Source of the DNA: Variovorax davisae
GTDB taxonomy: Bacteria > Pseudomonadota > Gammaproteobacteria > Burkholderiales > Burkholderiaceae_C
Reading direction: 5' to 3'
Length of the DNA: 64,000 bases
NCBI RefSeq assembly: GCF_030316845.1
Contig: NZ_JASZYS010000004.1
Coordinates: forward strand, 186,001 to 250,000
The notes under the pieces were generated by a model. It saw nothing but the letters and a program-made list of their open reading frames with translations, made no database searches and was not told the origin of the DNA. Made by a program: the position numbers and the translations under genes. Numbering within the stretch: the stretch's first letter is position 1; each line of letters opens with the position of its first letter. Shown in pieces: positions 45,500 through 55,200 of the stretch.

Positions 45500-46539
45500 T
45501 GTCGGCCGCTCCCGGGCTCACGGTCCTGCGGCCGGGCATGCTGGCCTCGGTGCAGGACCTCGGGCGCCCAGGCCATCGCCAGCTCGGCATCTGCCCCGGC
45601 GGCGCGCTCGACACGCTGGCCTTGACGCTGGCCAACCGGCTGGCCGGCAACCCCGACGGCGCCGCCGGCCTCGAACTCACGATGGGCGGCTGCGAGATCC
45701 GCTTCGAGGTCCCGACCCGCATCGCGCTCGCCGGCGACGACTTCGGCGCCACCCTCGACGGTGTGCCGCTGTGGCCGTGCTGGAGCCTGCCGGTGGCCGC
45801 GGGGCAGGTGCTCAGGCTGGCCGGCGCCAACCGCTCGGCGCAGAAGGCCGGGATGCGCAGCTGGCTGGCGGTGGCCGGCGGCATCGAGGTACCGCTGATC
45901 CTCGGCTCGCGCAGCACCGACCTCAAGGCCGGTTTCGGCGGCCACCTCGGGCGGGCGCTGAAGAAGGGCGACAAGCTGGCGCTCGGCGCCACGACCCTGG
46001 ACGCGCAGCAGATGGCGCGGCGGCCCTTCGGCGTGCGCGGCCCCGATCCGGGGCGGGGCGCTGACGGCGCGACCGTGCTGCGGGCGATGCCCGGGCCCGA
46101 GTTCGAGCAATTCACGATCGCCGCGCGCGAGGCGCTGTGGGGCGGCTCCTGGCGCCTCACGCCGCAGAGCAACCGCATGGGGAGCCGGCTCGAGGGCTCA
46201 GAGCTCAGGCGCCGGCGCGCCGTCGACATGCTGTCCTCGGCCGTGATCCCGGGCACGATCCAGGTGCCGCCCTCGGGCCAGCCGATCATCCTGATGGGCG
46301 ACGCCCAGACCACCGGTGGCTACCCGCGCATCGGCGTGGTGATCCGCGCCGACCTCTGGAAGCTGGCGCAGGTGCCGCTCAATGGCCGGCTGCGGCTGCA
46401 GCAGGTCGATTCGGCCGAGGCGCTGGCCGCCTGGGACGAGCGCCGGCGCTACCTCTCGCAGGTGGCGCAAGGCCTGGCGTCCGCGGGGTGGATCGTGCCG
46501 GCGCAGAATCCTCCCCAAGGAGAAAGCGATGCAGATTGA
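45499..46539 (+). CDS. pxpC: 5-oxoprolinase subunit C
   Basis: The 346-residue biotin-dependent-carboxyltransferase-like protein (KipA/PxpC) has [21 protein letters not shown] near the N-terminus, quoted in part as [14 protein letters not shown], and [23 protein letters not shown] near residue 270, quoted in part as [15 protein letters not shown]; both are characteristic. It pairs with PxpB. The start ATG overlaps the pxpB stop (TGATG), and its end overlaps the pxpA start by 11 bp. Confidence 0.93.
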   Translation: MSAAPGLTVLRPGMLASVQDLGRPGHRQLGICPGGALDTLALTLANRLAGNPDGAAGLELTMGGCEIRFEVPTRIALAGDDFGATLDGVPLWPCWSLPVAAGQVLRLAGANRSAQKAGMRSWLAVAGGIEVPLILGSRSTDLKAGFGGHLGRALKKGDKLALGATTLDAQQMARRPFGVRGPDPGRGADGATVLRAMPGPEFEQFTIAAREALWGGSWRLTPQSNRMGSRLEGSELRRRRAVDMLSSAVIPGTIQVPPSGQPIILMGDAQTTGGYPRIGVVIRADLWKLAQVPLNGRLRLQQVDSAEALAAWDERRRYLSQVAQGLASAGWIVPAQNPPQGESDAD

Positions 46540-47266
46540 CCTCAACGCCGACCTCGGCGAGGGATGCGACAACGACGAGGCCCTGCTCGGGCTGGTGAGC
46601 TCGGCCAACATCGCCTGCGGCTGGCATGCCGGCGACGCCCGCACCATGCAGCAGTGCGTGCGCTGGGCGATCGCCAACGGCGTCGCGATCGGCGCCCACC
46701 CGAGCTTCCCGGACCGCGAGAACTTCGGCCGCAGCACCATGCACCTGCCGCCCGAGGAGATCGTCGCCGGCGTGCTCTACCAGATCGGCGCGCTGGCCGC
46801 GATCGTCAAGGCCGAAGGCGGCCGGCTGGCCCACGTCAAGCCGCATGGCGCGCTGTACAACCAGGCGGTCAAGGAGCCGGCGCTGGCCGAGGCGATCTGC
46901 GAGGCGGTGCGCCGCTTTGATCCCTCGCTGCGCTATTTCGGGCTGGCCGGCAGCGGCATGATCGGTGCGGCCGAGCGCGCCGGCCTGCGGCCGGTCGAGG
47001 AGGTCTTCGCCGACCGCGGCTACATGCCCGACGGCAGCCTGGTGCCGCGCAGCCAGCCGGGCGCCCTGATCGACGACGAAGAAGCCTCGCTGGCCCAGAC
47101 CCTGTCGCTGGTGCGCGACCGCCAGGTGCGCGCCATCGACGGCAGCCTGGTGGCGGTGAATGCGCAGACCGTCTGCCTGCACGGCGACGGCCCGCATGCG
47201 CTGGCCTTCGCGCGCCGCATCCGCGAGCGGCTGGCGGCCGAAGGCATCGCGGTCGCGGCGACGTGA
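46529..47266 (+). CDS. pxpA: 5-oxoprolinase subunit A (LamB/YcsF family)
   Basis: The 245-residue protein starts with [17 protein letters not shown], the LamB/YcsF signature, and continues with [13 protein letters not shown] and [18 protein letters not shown] at 46517-46523 gives a good ribosome site inside the end of pxpC. It is the third subunit of the prokaryotic 5-oxoprolinase. The stop overlaps the pcp GTG start by 4 bp. Confidence 0.94.
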   Translation: MQIDLNADLGEGCDNDEALLGLVSSANIACGWHAGDARTMQQCVRWAIANGVAIGAHPSFPDRENFGRSTMHLPPEEIVAGVLYQIGALAAIVKAEGGRLAHVKPHGALYNQAVKEPALAEAICEAVRRFDPSLRYFGLAGSGMIGAAERAGLRPVEEVFADRGYMPDGSLVPRSQPGALIDDEEASLAQTLSLVRDRQVRAIDGSLVAVNAQTVCLHGDGPHALAFARRIRERLAAEGIAVAAT

Positions 47267-47910
47267 ACGTCCTGCTGACCGGCTTCGAGCCCTTCGACCG
47301 GGAGACGGTCAACCCTTCGTGGGAGGCGGTGCGGGCGCTCGACGGCTGGCGCGTGGGCGCTGCCGTGGTGCACGCCCGGCGCATCCCCTGCGTCTTCGGC
47401 GTCGCCCTGCGCGCGCTCGACGCGGCGATCGACGAACTGCAGCCGCAGCTGGTGCTGGCCGTCGGCCAGGCCGGCGGCCGCAGCGAGCTGATGCCCGAAC
47501 GGGTGGCGATCAACCTCGACGACGGCCGCATCGGCGACAACGCCGGCCACCAGCCGATCGACCAGCCGGTGGTGGCGGGCGCGCCCGCGGCCTACTTCTC
47601 GACCCTGCCCATCAAGGCCATGGTGCGCGACCTGCGGGCCGCGGGCATCCCGGCCGCGGTGTCGAACAGCGCGGGCACCTTCGTCTGCAACCACCTGTTC
47701 TTCGGGCTGATGCACCGGGCCGCGACCCGGCAGGTGCCCGGCATGCGGGCCGGCTTCCTCCACGTCCCGTACCTGCCCGAGCAGGCGGCGCGCCTGCCGG
47801 GGCAGGCGAGCATGGCGCTGGCCACCATGGTCGCCGGGCTGCGCGTCGCGCTCGCCACGGCGCTCGCCGTCCGTGAAGACATTCGCGAGACCGGCGGCCG
47901 GCTGCACTGA
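47263..47910 (+). CDS. pcp: Pyrrolidone-carboxylate peptidase
   Basis: A 215-residue C15 cysteine peptidase. The catalytic triad is visible as E80 (SELMPERVA), C142 ([13 protein letters not shown]) and H167 (GFLHVPYLP). It removes N-terminal pyroglutamate from peptides; the released 5-oxoproline is the substrate of the three upstream gene products, so this operon forms a complete pyroglutamate salvage route to glutamate. Start is GTG 47263, overlapping the pxpA stop. Confidence 0.94.
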   Translation: MNVLLTGFEPFDRETVNPSWEAVRALDGWRVGAAVVHARRIPCVFGVALRALDAAIDELQPQLVLAVGQAGGRSELMPERVAINLDDGRIGDNAGHQPIDQPVVAGAPAAYFSTLPIKAMVRDLRAAGIPAAVSNSAGTFVCNHLFFGLMHRAATRQVPGMRAGFLHVPYLPEQAARLPGQASMALATMVAGLRVALATALAVREDIRETGGRLH

Positions 47911-47912
47911 AT

Positions 47913-48623
47913 TCAGGGCGCGAGCAGCAGGCGCTCCAGCCAGGGCCCGAGCGTGGCGTTGACCAGCTCCGGCCGCTCCATCGTGAGCATGTGGCCGCAC
48001 TGCGGGACCCAGACCAGCTCGGCCTGCGGCACCAGGCCGGCGATCTCGCTCGAGCAGTCGGGCGGCGTCAGGCGATCGCCGTCGCCGCACATCACCAGCA
48101 CCGGACAGCGCAGCGAGGACAGGTGGGGGCGGGCGTCCGGGCGCGCCATCAGGGCCCGGTTCTGCCGCACCAACTGTGCCACGCCGGCATCGAGCACCAG
48201 CTCGACGTAGCGCCGCAACAGCGGGGCGTCGCCGCCGCGCGAGGCGTGGAAGGCAAAGCCGGCGTTCAGCTCGATCACGTCGCGGGCCTCGCCGTTCTCG
48301 AACAGCTCGATCGCCGAACGCCGCAGCTCGAACATCTCGGGCGTTTCGGCGCGGGCGTTGGTGCCGAGCAGGGCCAGGCCGGCGATGCGTGCGGGCGCCT
48401 GCCGCGCGGCCTCCATCGCGACCATGCCGCCCATCGAGGCCCCGCAGAGGATCAACGGTCCTGGGTTGTCGGCCAGCACGGCAGCGGCCATGGTCTCGAT
48501 GCGGTCGCAGCGCATGTGGGCGTCGCTCACGCGGACATCGAGCGCCGGGGGCAGGGCCGGCCGCTGGGCCTCCCAGAGGCGTTCGTCGCAGGCGAGTCCG
48601 GGCAGCAACACGAGGCTTGGCAT
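47913..48623 (-). CDS. Alpha/beta hydrolase
   Basis: A 236-residue hydrolase with nucleophile S63 in GASMGG, an acid residue in CGDGDRLTPP and H211 in CGHMLTMERP. This is the usual esterase or C-C hydrolase triad order. The short cap and lack of signal peptide suggest a cytoplasmic esterase. The substrate is not deducible. It converges on pcp with 2 bp between stops and is divergent from the phosphatase gene. Confidence 0.85.
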   Translation of the reverse strand: MPSLVLLPGLACDERLWEAQRPALPPALDVRVSDAHMRCDRIETMAAAVLADNPGPLILCGASMGGMVAMEAARQAPARIAGLALLGTNARAETPEMFELRRSAIELFENGEARDVIELNAGFAFHASRGGDAPLLRRYVELVLDAGVAQLVRQNRALMARPDARPHLSSLRCPVLVMCGDGDRLTPPDCSSEIAGLVPQAELVWVPQCGHMLTMERPELVNATLGPWLERLLLAP

Positions 48624-48693
48624 GCACGGATTCTCGGTGAAGTGCGCACGGTCGCGTGCCTGACACCGGCTGCGGGGAGAATAGACCCCGCCT

Positions 48694-49368
48694 ATGTCCA
48701 CTCCCACCGAACTCATCCTGATCCGCCACGGCGAGACCGACTGGAACCGCGAGCTGCGCTTCCAGGGCCACATCGACGTGCCCCTCAACGACATGGGCCA
48801 CGAGCAGGCGCGCCGCCTCGGGCTGCGCCTGGCCGGCGAACCGGTGCAGCAGCTGATCAGCAGCGACCTGATGCGGGCGCAGCAGACCGCGGCGCCGGCC
48901 GCGCGCCAGCTCGGGCTCGAGATCCTCACCACCGTCTCGCTGCGCGAGCAGAACTTCGGCATCGTCGAGGGGATGCGCGCCGACGAGATCCAGGCCCGGC
49001 ACCCGCGCGCCTGGGAGGACTGGCTGCAGTTCCGCGAGGACCATGCGATGCCCGAGGGCGAATCGGCGCGCCAGTTCCACGCCCGCATCATCGAGGCGCT
49101 GGGCCGCATCGCGACGGCGAACGCGGGGCAGCGGCTGCTGGTGGTGACCCACGGCGGCGTGCTCGACATGGTCTGGCGCACCGCGCGCGGGCTGGGGCTC
49201 AACGGGCCGCGCCAGAGCGACATCCCCAATGCCGGCTTCAACCGCATCCGCATCGCCGAGGCGGCCAAGCCGGACCAGATCGAGATCGTCGACTGGGCCG
49301 ATACCCGGCATCTGGCGGACCTGCCGGCGCAGCCGACGTACGACCAGCGGCGGCATCTCAAGACCTGA
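48694..49368 (+). CDS. Histidine phosphatase family protein
   Basis: The 224-residue protein has the phosphoglycerate mutase-like RHG motif (LIRHGETDWNR, H12), the acid residue in REQNFGIVEG and the second histidine in VVTHGGVLDM. It is a cofactor-independent-name GpmB or CobC-type phosphatase; the length is typical for GpmB-like phosphatases. The substrate cannot be assigned. Confidence 0.87.
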   Translation: MSTPTELILIRHGETDWNRELRFQGHIDVPLNDMGHEQARRLGLRLAGEPVQQLISSDLMRAQQTAAPAARQLGLEILTTVSLREQNFGIVEGMRADEIQARHPRAWEDWLQFREDHAMPEGESARQFHARIIEALGRIATANAGQRLLVVTHGGVLDMVWRTARGLGLNGPRQSDIPNAGFNRIRIAEAAKPDQIEIVDWADTRHLADLPAQPTYDQRRHLKT

Positions 49369-49489
49369 GGCCTTGCGGCACAGGCCGACGAGTCCGCAAG
49401 ATTCGTCAAGCGCGCAGCAAGCCGCATCAAGCATCCACCGCCAGGCGCGGCCATCATCGGGGCGTGTGAAACCCACCGAGCCCACGCCC

Positions 49490-50872
49490 ATGGACTACGC
49501 GACCACCCGCGAACTCGTCGCCGCCCTGCAAGCCGGCAAGACCTCGGCCGCCGCGCTGCTGGCGCGTTCCGTCGAGCGCATCGAGAAGTTCGACTCGGCG
49601 CTCAATGCCGTCGTGGTGCGCGATTTCGAGCGCGCCCGCACCGCTGCCCTGGCCGCCGACGCCGCCCTGGCGCGCGGCGATCGCCGCCCGCTGCTGGGCG
49701 TGCCGGTCACGGTCAAGGAGGCCTTCAACGTCGAGGGCCTGCCGACCACCTGGGGCATCCCCGGCACCGGCCTGCCGCCGGCGGCCGAGGATGCGGTGCT
49801 GGTGCGCCGGCTCAAGGCGGCCGGCGCCATCGTCATCGGCAAGACCAACGTGGCGCTGCAGCTGGCGGACTGGCAATCGAGCAACCCGGTCTACGGCACC
49901 ACGAAGAATCCCTGGGACCTGGCACGCACGCCCGGCGGCTCGTCGGGCGGCGGGGCGGCGGCGCTGGCGGCGGGCTTCGTGTCGCTCGAATTCGGCTCCG
50001 ACCTGGTCGGCTCGCTGCGGGTGCCGGCCCATTTCTGCGGCGTCTTCGCGCACAAGCCCACGCACGGCCTGGTGCCGATGCGCGGCAGCGCGCCGCCGGG
50101 CACGCCGGCCCTGTCGGCCGACCCCTGGGTCGATCTCGCGGTGGTCGGCCCGATGGCGCGCGGCGCCGCCGACCTGGGGCTGGCGCTCGATGTCGTCGCC
50201 GGCCCGGACGATGCGCAGGCGATCGCGTACCGGCTGGCGCTGCCGCCGGCGCGCCACACCGCGCTGGCGGGTTTCCGCGTGCTGGTGCTCGACACCCATC
50301 CGCTGGTGCCGACCTCGGCGGCGGTCCGCTCGGCCCTGCAGCGCCTGGCCGACAAGCTGGCGCGCGCCGGCTGCCAGGTCGAGCGCGGCAGCCCGCTGCT
50401 GCCCGACCTGGCGCGGCTGGCGTCGCTCTGGGGCCAGCTGCTGTGGGCCCAGCTAGGGGCCGACATGCCGGGGGCCGAGGCCGGGATCAGCCATCGCGAC
50501 TGGATCCACGCCGACCGCCTGCGGGCCGCCACGGCGCACCGCTGGCGCACCTTGTTCGGCCAATGGGACGTGGTGCTGTGTCCGGTGGCGCCGACGCCCG
50601 CCTTCCTGCACGATGCGGGCGAGATGGAGGCGCGGCGGCTGCAGGTCGACGACCAGGAGATCGCCTACAAGGACCAGTCGCCCTGGTCGAGCCTGGCGAC
50701 GCTGACCGGCCTGCCCGCCACCGCGATGCCGATCGGCCTGAGCGAGGAGGGGCTGCCGGTCGGCATGCAGGTCATCGGCCCGTACCTGGAGGACCGCACG
50801 ACCATCGCCTTCGCCGAGGCCGTGGAGCGCGCGTTCGGCGGCTTCGTCCCGCCGCCTGGCTACGGCGGCTGA
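49490..50872 (+). CDS. Amidase signature family enzyme
   Basis: The 460-residue protein has the Ser-cisSer-Lys triad: K76 (VPVTVKEAFN), S151 in PGGSSGGG and S175 in GSDLVGSLRVPA. It hydrolyses a carboxamide; substrate is unknown. ATG 49490 is preferred, but an in-frame GTG at 49466 is possible. It stands alone between a phosphatase and a dioxygenase gene on the same strand, with 121 bp upstream that contain no other feature I can identify. Confidence 0.88.
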   Translation: MDYATTRELVAALQAGKTSAAALLARSVERIEKFDSALNAVVVRDFERARTAALAADAALARGDRRPLLGVPVTVKEAFNVEGLPTTWGIPGTGLPPAAEDAVLVRRLKAAGAIVIGKTNVALQLADWQSSNPVYGTTKNPWDLARTPGGSSGGGAAALAAGFVSLEFGSDLVGSLRVPAHFCGVFAHKPTHGLVPMRGSAPPGTPALSADPWVDLAVVGPMARGAADLGLALDVVAGPDDAQAIAYRLALPPARHTALAGFRVLVLDTHPLVPTSAAVRSALQRLADKLARAGCQVERGSPLLPDLARLASLWGQLLWAQLGADMPGAEAGISHRDWIHADRLRAATAHRWRTLFGQWDVVLCPVAPTPAFLHDAGEMEARRLQVDDQEIAYKDQSPWSSLATLTGLPATAMPIGLSEEGLPVGMQVIGPYLEDRTTIAFAEAVERAFGGFVPPPGYGG

Positions 50873-50907
50873 ACTGCCCATAATGGGTGCCTCCACGAGG
50901 TGCACAC

Positions 50908-51726
50908 ATGGCGCAACTGTCCGCACGAGAGATCGCGCAGTACCAGTCCGAAGGCTGGGTGATCCCGCAGTTCCGGCTGCCGGAGGCGCGGGTCGCGACC
51001 ATGCGCGAGGCGCTCGACGAACTGATCCGCAACAACCCCGGCGTGCGTCCCGAGAAGCTGGTCTCGGCCCATGTCGAAGGCGACAACGGTGAGGGCGTGC
51101 GCGGCAGCCGGCGCTTTCTCGAACTGGCGATGGACCCGGAGATCGTCGAGCTGGTGTCAGGCGTGATCGGCGACGACGTGATCCTGTGGGGCTGCCACGT
51201 GTTCTGCAAGCCGGCGGCCGAAGGCTACGAGACCCCCTGGCACCAGGACGGCCACTACTGGCCGATCCGGCCGCTGGCCAACTGCACGGTCTGGGTGGCG
51301 CTGGAAGCGTCGACGGTCGAGAACGGCTGCCTGCGCGTCATTCCGCGCTCGCACCGCGGCCAGGTGCTGCACGAGCACCTGCATGAAGACCGCACCGACC
51401 TGACCCTCAACCAGCGCCTGGCGGCGGGCAGCTTCGACGAGGCCTCGGCGGTCGACCTCGAACTGCAGCCGGGCCAGATGTCGCTGCACGATGTCTACAT
51501 GGTCCATGGCGCCCAGGCCAACACCTCCGCGAAACGCCGCACCGGCGTCGCCCTGCGCTACATGCCTGCGACCTCGGTGTTCGAGCGCCATCTGCGGCCG
51601 GTCGACGGCAAGAGCGGCGTGGCGGTCGATTTCGCCCGCCGGCCGCTCTGGCTGCTGCGCGGCACCGACCGCAGCGGCCGCAACGATTTCGACATCGGGC
51701 ACCGGGCCGCGAAACGGGATCGGTAG
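50908..51726 (+). CDS. Phytanoyl-CoA dioxygenase (PhyH) family protein
   Basis: A 272-residue Fe(II)/2-oxoglutarate oxygenase. The iron site is H112 and D114 (TPWHQDGHYW) with distal H200 (YMVHGAQ), and R211 (in KRRTGVALRY) is a likely 2-oxoglutarate anchor. The substrate is unknown. A CATAAT hexamer at 50878-50883 may be its -10 element. Its stop codon (51724-51726) lies inside the palindromic LacI operator 51721-51734. Confidence 0.87.
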   Translation: MAQLSAREIAQYQSEGWVIPQFRLPEARVATMREALDELIRNNPGVRPEKLVSAHVEGDNGEGVRGSRRFLELAMDPEIVELVSGVIGDDVILWGCHVFCKPAAEGYETPWHQDGHYWPIRPLANCTVWVALEASTVENGCLRVIPRSHRGQVLHEHLHEDRTDLTLNQRLAAGSFDEASAVDLELQPGQMSLHDVYMVHGAQANTSAKRRTGVALRYMPATSVFERHLRPVDGKSGVAVDFARRPLWLLRGTDRSGRNDFDIGHRAAKRDR

Positions 51727-51734
51727 CGCTACCG
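51721..51734. promoter_or_regulatory. LacI operator 1, upstream of the lacI-type gene
   Basis: CGGTAGCGCTACCG is a perfect 14 bp palindrome 19 bp before the regulator's ATG. The core GGTAGCGCTACC recurs twice before the downstream structural genes, so autoregulation by the LacI-type protein is likely. Confidence 0.75.
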
Positions 51735-51753
51735 GAGGCCTAGAATCCGGGCC

Positions 51754-52785
51754 ATGAGCAATCAGGAGCCTCCGGTCCGACGGGCCCGCCGCGGCAGCGG
51801 CGCGGTCACCTTGCACGATGTCGCCAAGCTGGCCGGCGTGGCGCCGATCACGGCCTCGCGCGCGCTGAGCAGCCCCCGGCAGGTGTCGGCCGAGGTGCTG
51901 CAGAAGGTCACCGCGGCCGTCGAGCGCACCGGCTACGTGCGCAACGTGCTGGCCGGCGGGCTGGCGTCCACCCGCAGCCGGCTGGTGGCGGCGGTGGTGC
52001 CGACCATCGCCGGCCCGGTGTTCCTGCAGACGGTGCAGGCGCTGACCCAGGAGCTGGCCGAGCGCGGCTACCAGTTGATGCTGGGGCAGAGCGGCTATGT
52101 CGACTCGCGCGAGGACGCGCTGCTCGAGGCCATCATCGGCCGCCGCCCCGACGGCATCGTGCTGACCGGCATCATGCATTCGACCGAGGGCCGCAAGCGG
52201 CTGCTGGCGGCCGGCATCCCGGTGGTCGAGACCTGGGACCTGACGCCGACGCCGCTCGACATGCTGGTCGGCTTCTCGCATCCGGCGGTCGGCCGCGCGG
52301 TGGTCGAATTCCTTCATGCCCGCGGCCGGCGCCGGCTGGCCGTGATCGCCGGCGACGACGAGCGCGCCTTCCGCCGGCTGCAGGCCTTCCAGGACACGGC
52401 GCGGGCCATCGGCCTGCCCGAGGTGGCCGTGGTGCGGGTGCCGGCCCCGACCACCCTCAAGAGCGGCCGCGCGGCGCTGGCCGAACTGCTGCGCGATGCG
52501 CCGGCCATCGACGCCGTGTTCTGCAGCTCGGACCTGCTCGCGCTCGGCGTCATGACCGAGGCGCAGGCGCGCGGCATCGCGGTGCCCGGCCAGCTGGCGG
52601 TGGTCGGCTTCGGCGACCTCGAGTTCGCCGCCGACCTCCACCCGGCCCTGACCACGGTGCGTATCGACGGCACCGCGATCGGCCGCCAGGCGGCGCAGTT
52701 CATCGTCGACCGGGCCGAAGGCGGCCAGCGCGGCCCGCGGGTGGTCGACATCGGCTTCGCGATCATCGAGCGCCAGAGCGCCTGA
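51754..52785 (+). CDS. LacI-family regulator of the glucarate operon
   Basis: The 343-residue repressor has the LacI helix-turn-helix at about 19-45 (TLHDVAKLAGVAPITASRAL) and a periplasmic-binding-protein-like effector domain (SSDLLALGVMTEAQARGIAVPG, cited as SSDLLALGVMTEAQ). It resembles the gluconate-utilisation GntR type. Palindromes of one sequence lie before it and before the next operon, so it probably controls both and senses glucarate or a related sugar acid. A TAGAAT hexamer ends 7 nt before the ATG, suggesting a very short or absent leader. Confidence 0.9.
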   Translation: MSNQEPPVRRARRGSGAVTLHDVAKLAGVAPITASRALSSPRQVSAEVLQKVTAAVERTGYVRNVLAGGLASTRSRLVAAVVPTIAGPVFLQTVQALTQELAERGYQLMLGQSGYVDSREDALLEAIIGRRPDGIVLTGIMHSTEGRKRLLAAGIPVVETWDLTPTPLDMLVGFSHPAVGRAVVEFLHARGRRRLAVIAGDDERAFRRLQAFQDTARAIGLPEVAVVRVPAPTTLKSGRAALAELLRDAPAIDAVFCSSDLLALGVMTEAQARGIAVPGQLAVVGFGDLEFAADLHPALTTVRIDGTAIGRQAAQFIVDRAEGGQRGPRVVDIGFAIIERQSA

Positions 52786-52817
52786 TCGGTACAAACCCCA
52801 GGTACTTGTTTTTGCAA

Positions 52818-52829
52818 GGTAGCGCTATC
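52818..52829. promoter_or_regulatory. LacI operator 2, upstream of the glucarate genes
   Basis: GGTAGCGCTATC matches the palindrome core at 11 of 12 positions. It is centred 26 bp before operator 3, and contains the start of a TATCAT hexamer (52826-52831) that could be a -10 element. Confidence 0.7.
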
Positions 52830-52843
52830 ATCTGGTCATTGAA

Positions 52844-52855
52844 GGTAGCGCTACC
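52844..52855. promoter_or_regulatory. LacI operator 3, upstream of the glucarate genes
   Basis: GGTAGCGCTACC is a perfect palindrome 27 bp before the start of the Bug gene. With operator 2 it forms a tandem pair that would block the promoter or early transcript of the structural operon. Confidence 0.75.
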
Positions 52856-52882
52856 ATTTCAATTCACTCGCAGGAGACAGAC

Positions 52883-53842
52883 ATGAAGAAATTGCTCGGC
52901 ACCCTGGCGCTCGGCCTCGCGGCTCTCGGTGCCCAGGCCCAGGACTGGCCCCAGAAACCCGTGACGCTGGTGGTCCCGTTTCCGCCCGGCGGCTCGACCG
53001 ACATGGTGGCCCGTGCCATCGCGCCCCGGCTGGGCGAGAAGCTGGGCCAGTCCTTCCTGGTCGACAACAAGGCCGGGGCCACCGGCACCATCGGCGCCAC
53101 CTTCGTGAAGCGGGCCGCACCCGACGGTGCCACCTTCCTCGTGACCTCGCTCGGCCCGCTGGTGATCGCACCGCACCTGATCAAGGGCATGCAGTACGAC
53201 GCGCTGAAGGACTTCGACCTGATCACGGTGGCGGTGCAGGCGCCCAACGTGCTGGTGGTGCCGGCCAAGTCGCCGCACAAGTCCGTGGCCGACGTCATCG
53301 CGAACCTCAAGGCCCAACCCGGCAAGATGACCTTCGCCTCCTCGGGCAACGGCTCGAGCGACCACCTCACGGCCGAACTCTTCTGGCAGCAGACCGGCAC
53401 CAGCGGCCTGCACGTGCCCTACAAGGGCGGTGCGCCGGCCATCACCGACCTGCTCGGCGGCCAGGTCGATGCCTCGTTCCAGAACGTCAACGCGGTGGTG
53501 CAGAACATCAACGCCGGCAAGCTGCGGGCGCTGGCGGTCACCGGCGACAAGCGTTCGCCGGTGCTGCCCGACGTGCCGACCACCGCCGAGGCCGGCGTCA
53601 AGAACCTCGAGGTGTATTCGTGGCAGGCGATCGTCGCGCCCAAGGGCCTGCCGCCGGCGCTGCGCAGCAAGGCGCATGATGCGATGACTGCGGCGCTCAA
53701 CGACCCCGCCGTGAAGCAGCAGTTCACCGCCATCGGCCTGGAAGTGGTCGCCAACACGCCCGAGCAGTTCGCCAAGTTCCAGCAGCAGGAGTTCGCCCGC
53801 TGGAAGAAAGTGATCGAGACAGGCAAGATCAGCATCGATTGA
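52883..53842 (+). CDS. Bug-family substrate-binding protein of the glucarate operon
   Basis: The 319-residue protein has a signal peptide ending LGAQAQ and the Bug start [25 protein letters not shown] at 52871-52876 precedes the ATG. It is the first structural gene after the tandem operators and is followed by glucarate dehydratase after 10 bp, so the ligand is probably D-glucarate or galactarate. Membrane transporter subunits are not in the window. Confidence 0.9.
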   Translation: MKKLLGTLALGLAALGAQAQDWPQKPVTLVVPFPPGGSTDMVARAIAPRLGEKLGQSFLVDNKAGATGTIGATFVKRAAPDGATFLVTSLGPLVIAPHLIKGMQYDALKDFDLITVAVQAPNVLVVPAKSPHKSVADVIANLKAQPGKMTFASSGNGSSDHLTAELFWQQTGTSGLHVPYKGGAPAITDLLGGQVDASFQNVNAVVQNINAGKLRALAVTGDKRSPVLPDVPTTAEAGVKNLEVYSWQAIVAPKGLPPALRSKAHDAMTAALNDPAVKQQFTAIGLEVVANTPEQFAKFQQQEFARWKKVIETGKISID

Positions 53843-53852
53843 GAGACCCGCC

Positions 53853-55184
53853 ATGTCCCCCTCCACTCCCATCGTCACCGACCTGCGCGTGATCCCGGTC
53901 GCCGGCCGCGACAGCATGCTGCTCAACCTGAGCGGCGCCCACGGCCCTTTCTTCACCCGCAACATCCTGATCCTCAGCGACAACGCCGGCCGCACCGGCG
54001 TCGGTGAAGTCCCCGGCGGCGAGAAGATCCGCCGGACCCTCGAGGACGCCCGCGACCTGGTGGTCGGCCAGTCGATCGGCAACGCCCAGCGCGTGATGCA
54101 GCAGGTGCAAAAGCAGTTCGCCGACCGCGATGCCGGCGGCCGCGGCCTGCAGACCTTCGACCTGCGCACCACCATCCACGCCGTGACCGCCATCGAGTCG
54201 GCGCTGCTCGACCTGCTGGGCCAGCACCTGGGCGTGCCGGTCGCCGCCCTGCTCGGCGAAGGCCAGCAGCGCGACGCCGTCGAGATGCTGGGCTACCTGT
54301 TCTACGTCGGCGACCGCGACCAGAGCGATCTGCCCTACGCCCGCGAGCCCGAGGCCGACAACGACTGGTTCCGGCTGCGCCACGAGAAGGCGATGACGCC
54401 CGAGGCGATCGTCCGGCTGGCCGAGGCGGCGCGCGACAAGTACGGCTTCAACGACTTCAAGCTCAAGGGCGGCGTGCTGCGCGGCGACGAGGAAGTCGAT
54501 GCCATCGTCGCGCTGCACGAGCGCTTCCCCGAAGCGCGCGTGACGCTCGACCCGAACGGCGGGTGGCTGCTCAAGGATGCGATCCGCCTGGGCCAGCGGA
54601 TGCGCGGCGTGGTCGCCTACGCCGAGGACCCCTGCGGTGCCGAGGAAGGCTTCTCGGGCCGCGAGGTGATGGCCGAGTTCCGCCGCGCCACCGGCCTGCC
54701 GACCGCCACCAACATGATCGCCACCGACTGGCGCCAGATGAGCCATGCGCTGGCGCTGCAGTCGGTCGACATCCCGCTGGCCGACCCGCATTTCTGGACC
54801 ATGGCCGGCTCGGTGCGCGTGGCCCAGACCTGCCGCGACTGGGGCCTGACCTGGGGCTCGCATTCGAACAACCACTTCGACGTCTCGCTGGCGATGTTCA
54901 CCCAGGTCGGCGCCGCCGCGCCGGGCCGCGTGACCGCGATCGACACCCACTGGATCTGGCAGGACGGCCAGCGCCTCACGAAAGAGCCGCTGCAGATCGT
55001 CGGCGGCCACGTGCAGGTGCCGAAGAAGCCGGGCCTGGGCGTCGAGCTCGACATGGTCGAGGTCGAGAAGGCCCACCAGCTCTACAAGCAGCACGGCCTG
55101 GGCTCGCGCGATGATGCGGCTGCGATGCAGAGCCTGATTCCCGGCTGGAAATTCGATCCCAAGCGGCCGGCCTTCGACCGCTGA
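53853..55184 (+). CDS. gudD: Glucarate dehydratase
   Basis: The 443-residue enolase-superfamily protein keeps the GlucD active site: K203 and K205 (FKLKGG), metal ligands D233 (TLDPNGG), E258 (AEDPCG) and N287 (ATNMIATDW), and general acid-base H337 (GSHSNNHFD). It dehydrates D-glucarate to 5-keto-4-deoxyglucarate. Each position is offset by two residues from the E. coli enzyme numbering, which supports a true orthologue. Confidence 0.94.
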   Translation: MSPSTPIVTDLRVIPVAGRDSMLLNLSGAHGPFFTRNILILSDNAGRTGVGEVPGGEKIRRTLEDARDLVVGQSIGNAQRVMQQVQKQFADRDAGGRGLQTFDLRTTIHAVTAIESALLDLLGQHLGVPVAALLGEGQQRDAVEMLGYLFYVGDRDQSDLPYAREPEADNDWFRLRHEKAMTPEAIVRLAEAARDKYGFNDFKLKGGVLRGDEEVDAIVALHERFPEARVTLDPNGGWLLKDAIRLGQRMRGVVAYAEDPCGAEEGFSGREVMAEFRRATGLPTATNMIATDWRQMSHALALQSVDIPLADPHFWTMAGSVRVAQTCRDWGLTWGSHSNNHFDVSLAMFTQVGAAAPGRVTAIDTHWIWQDGQRLTKEPLQIVGGHVQVPKKPGLGVELDMVEVEKAHQLYKQHGLGSRDDAAAMQSLIPGWKFDPKRPAFDR

Positions 55185-55200
55185 CCCCCAAGGAGTCCCT

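Noticed and set aside
44840..46539. KipI/KipA sporulation kinase inhibitor pair
   Set aside because: The homology is to KipI/KipA, but adjacency to pxpA and pcp shows the subunits belong to 5-oxoprolinase; no sporulation genes exist here.
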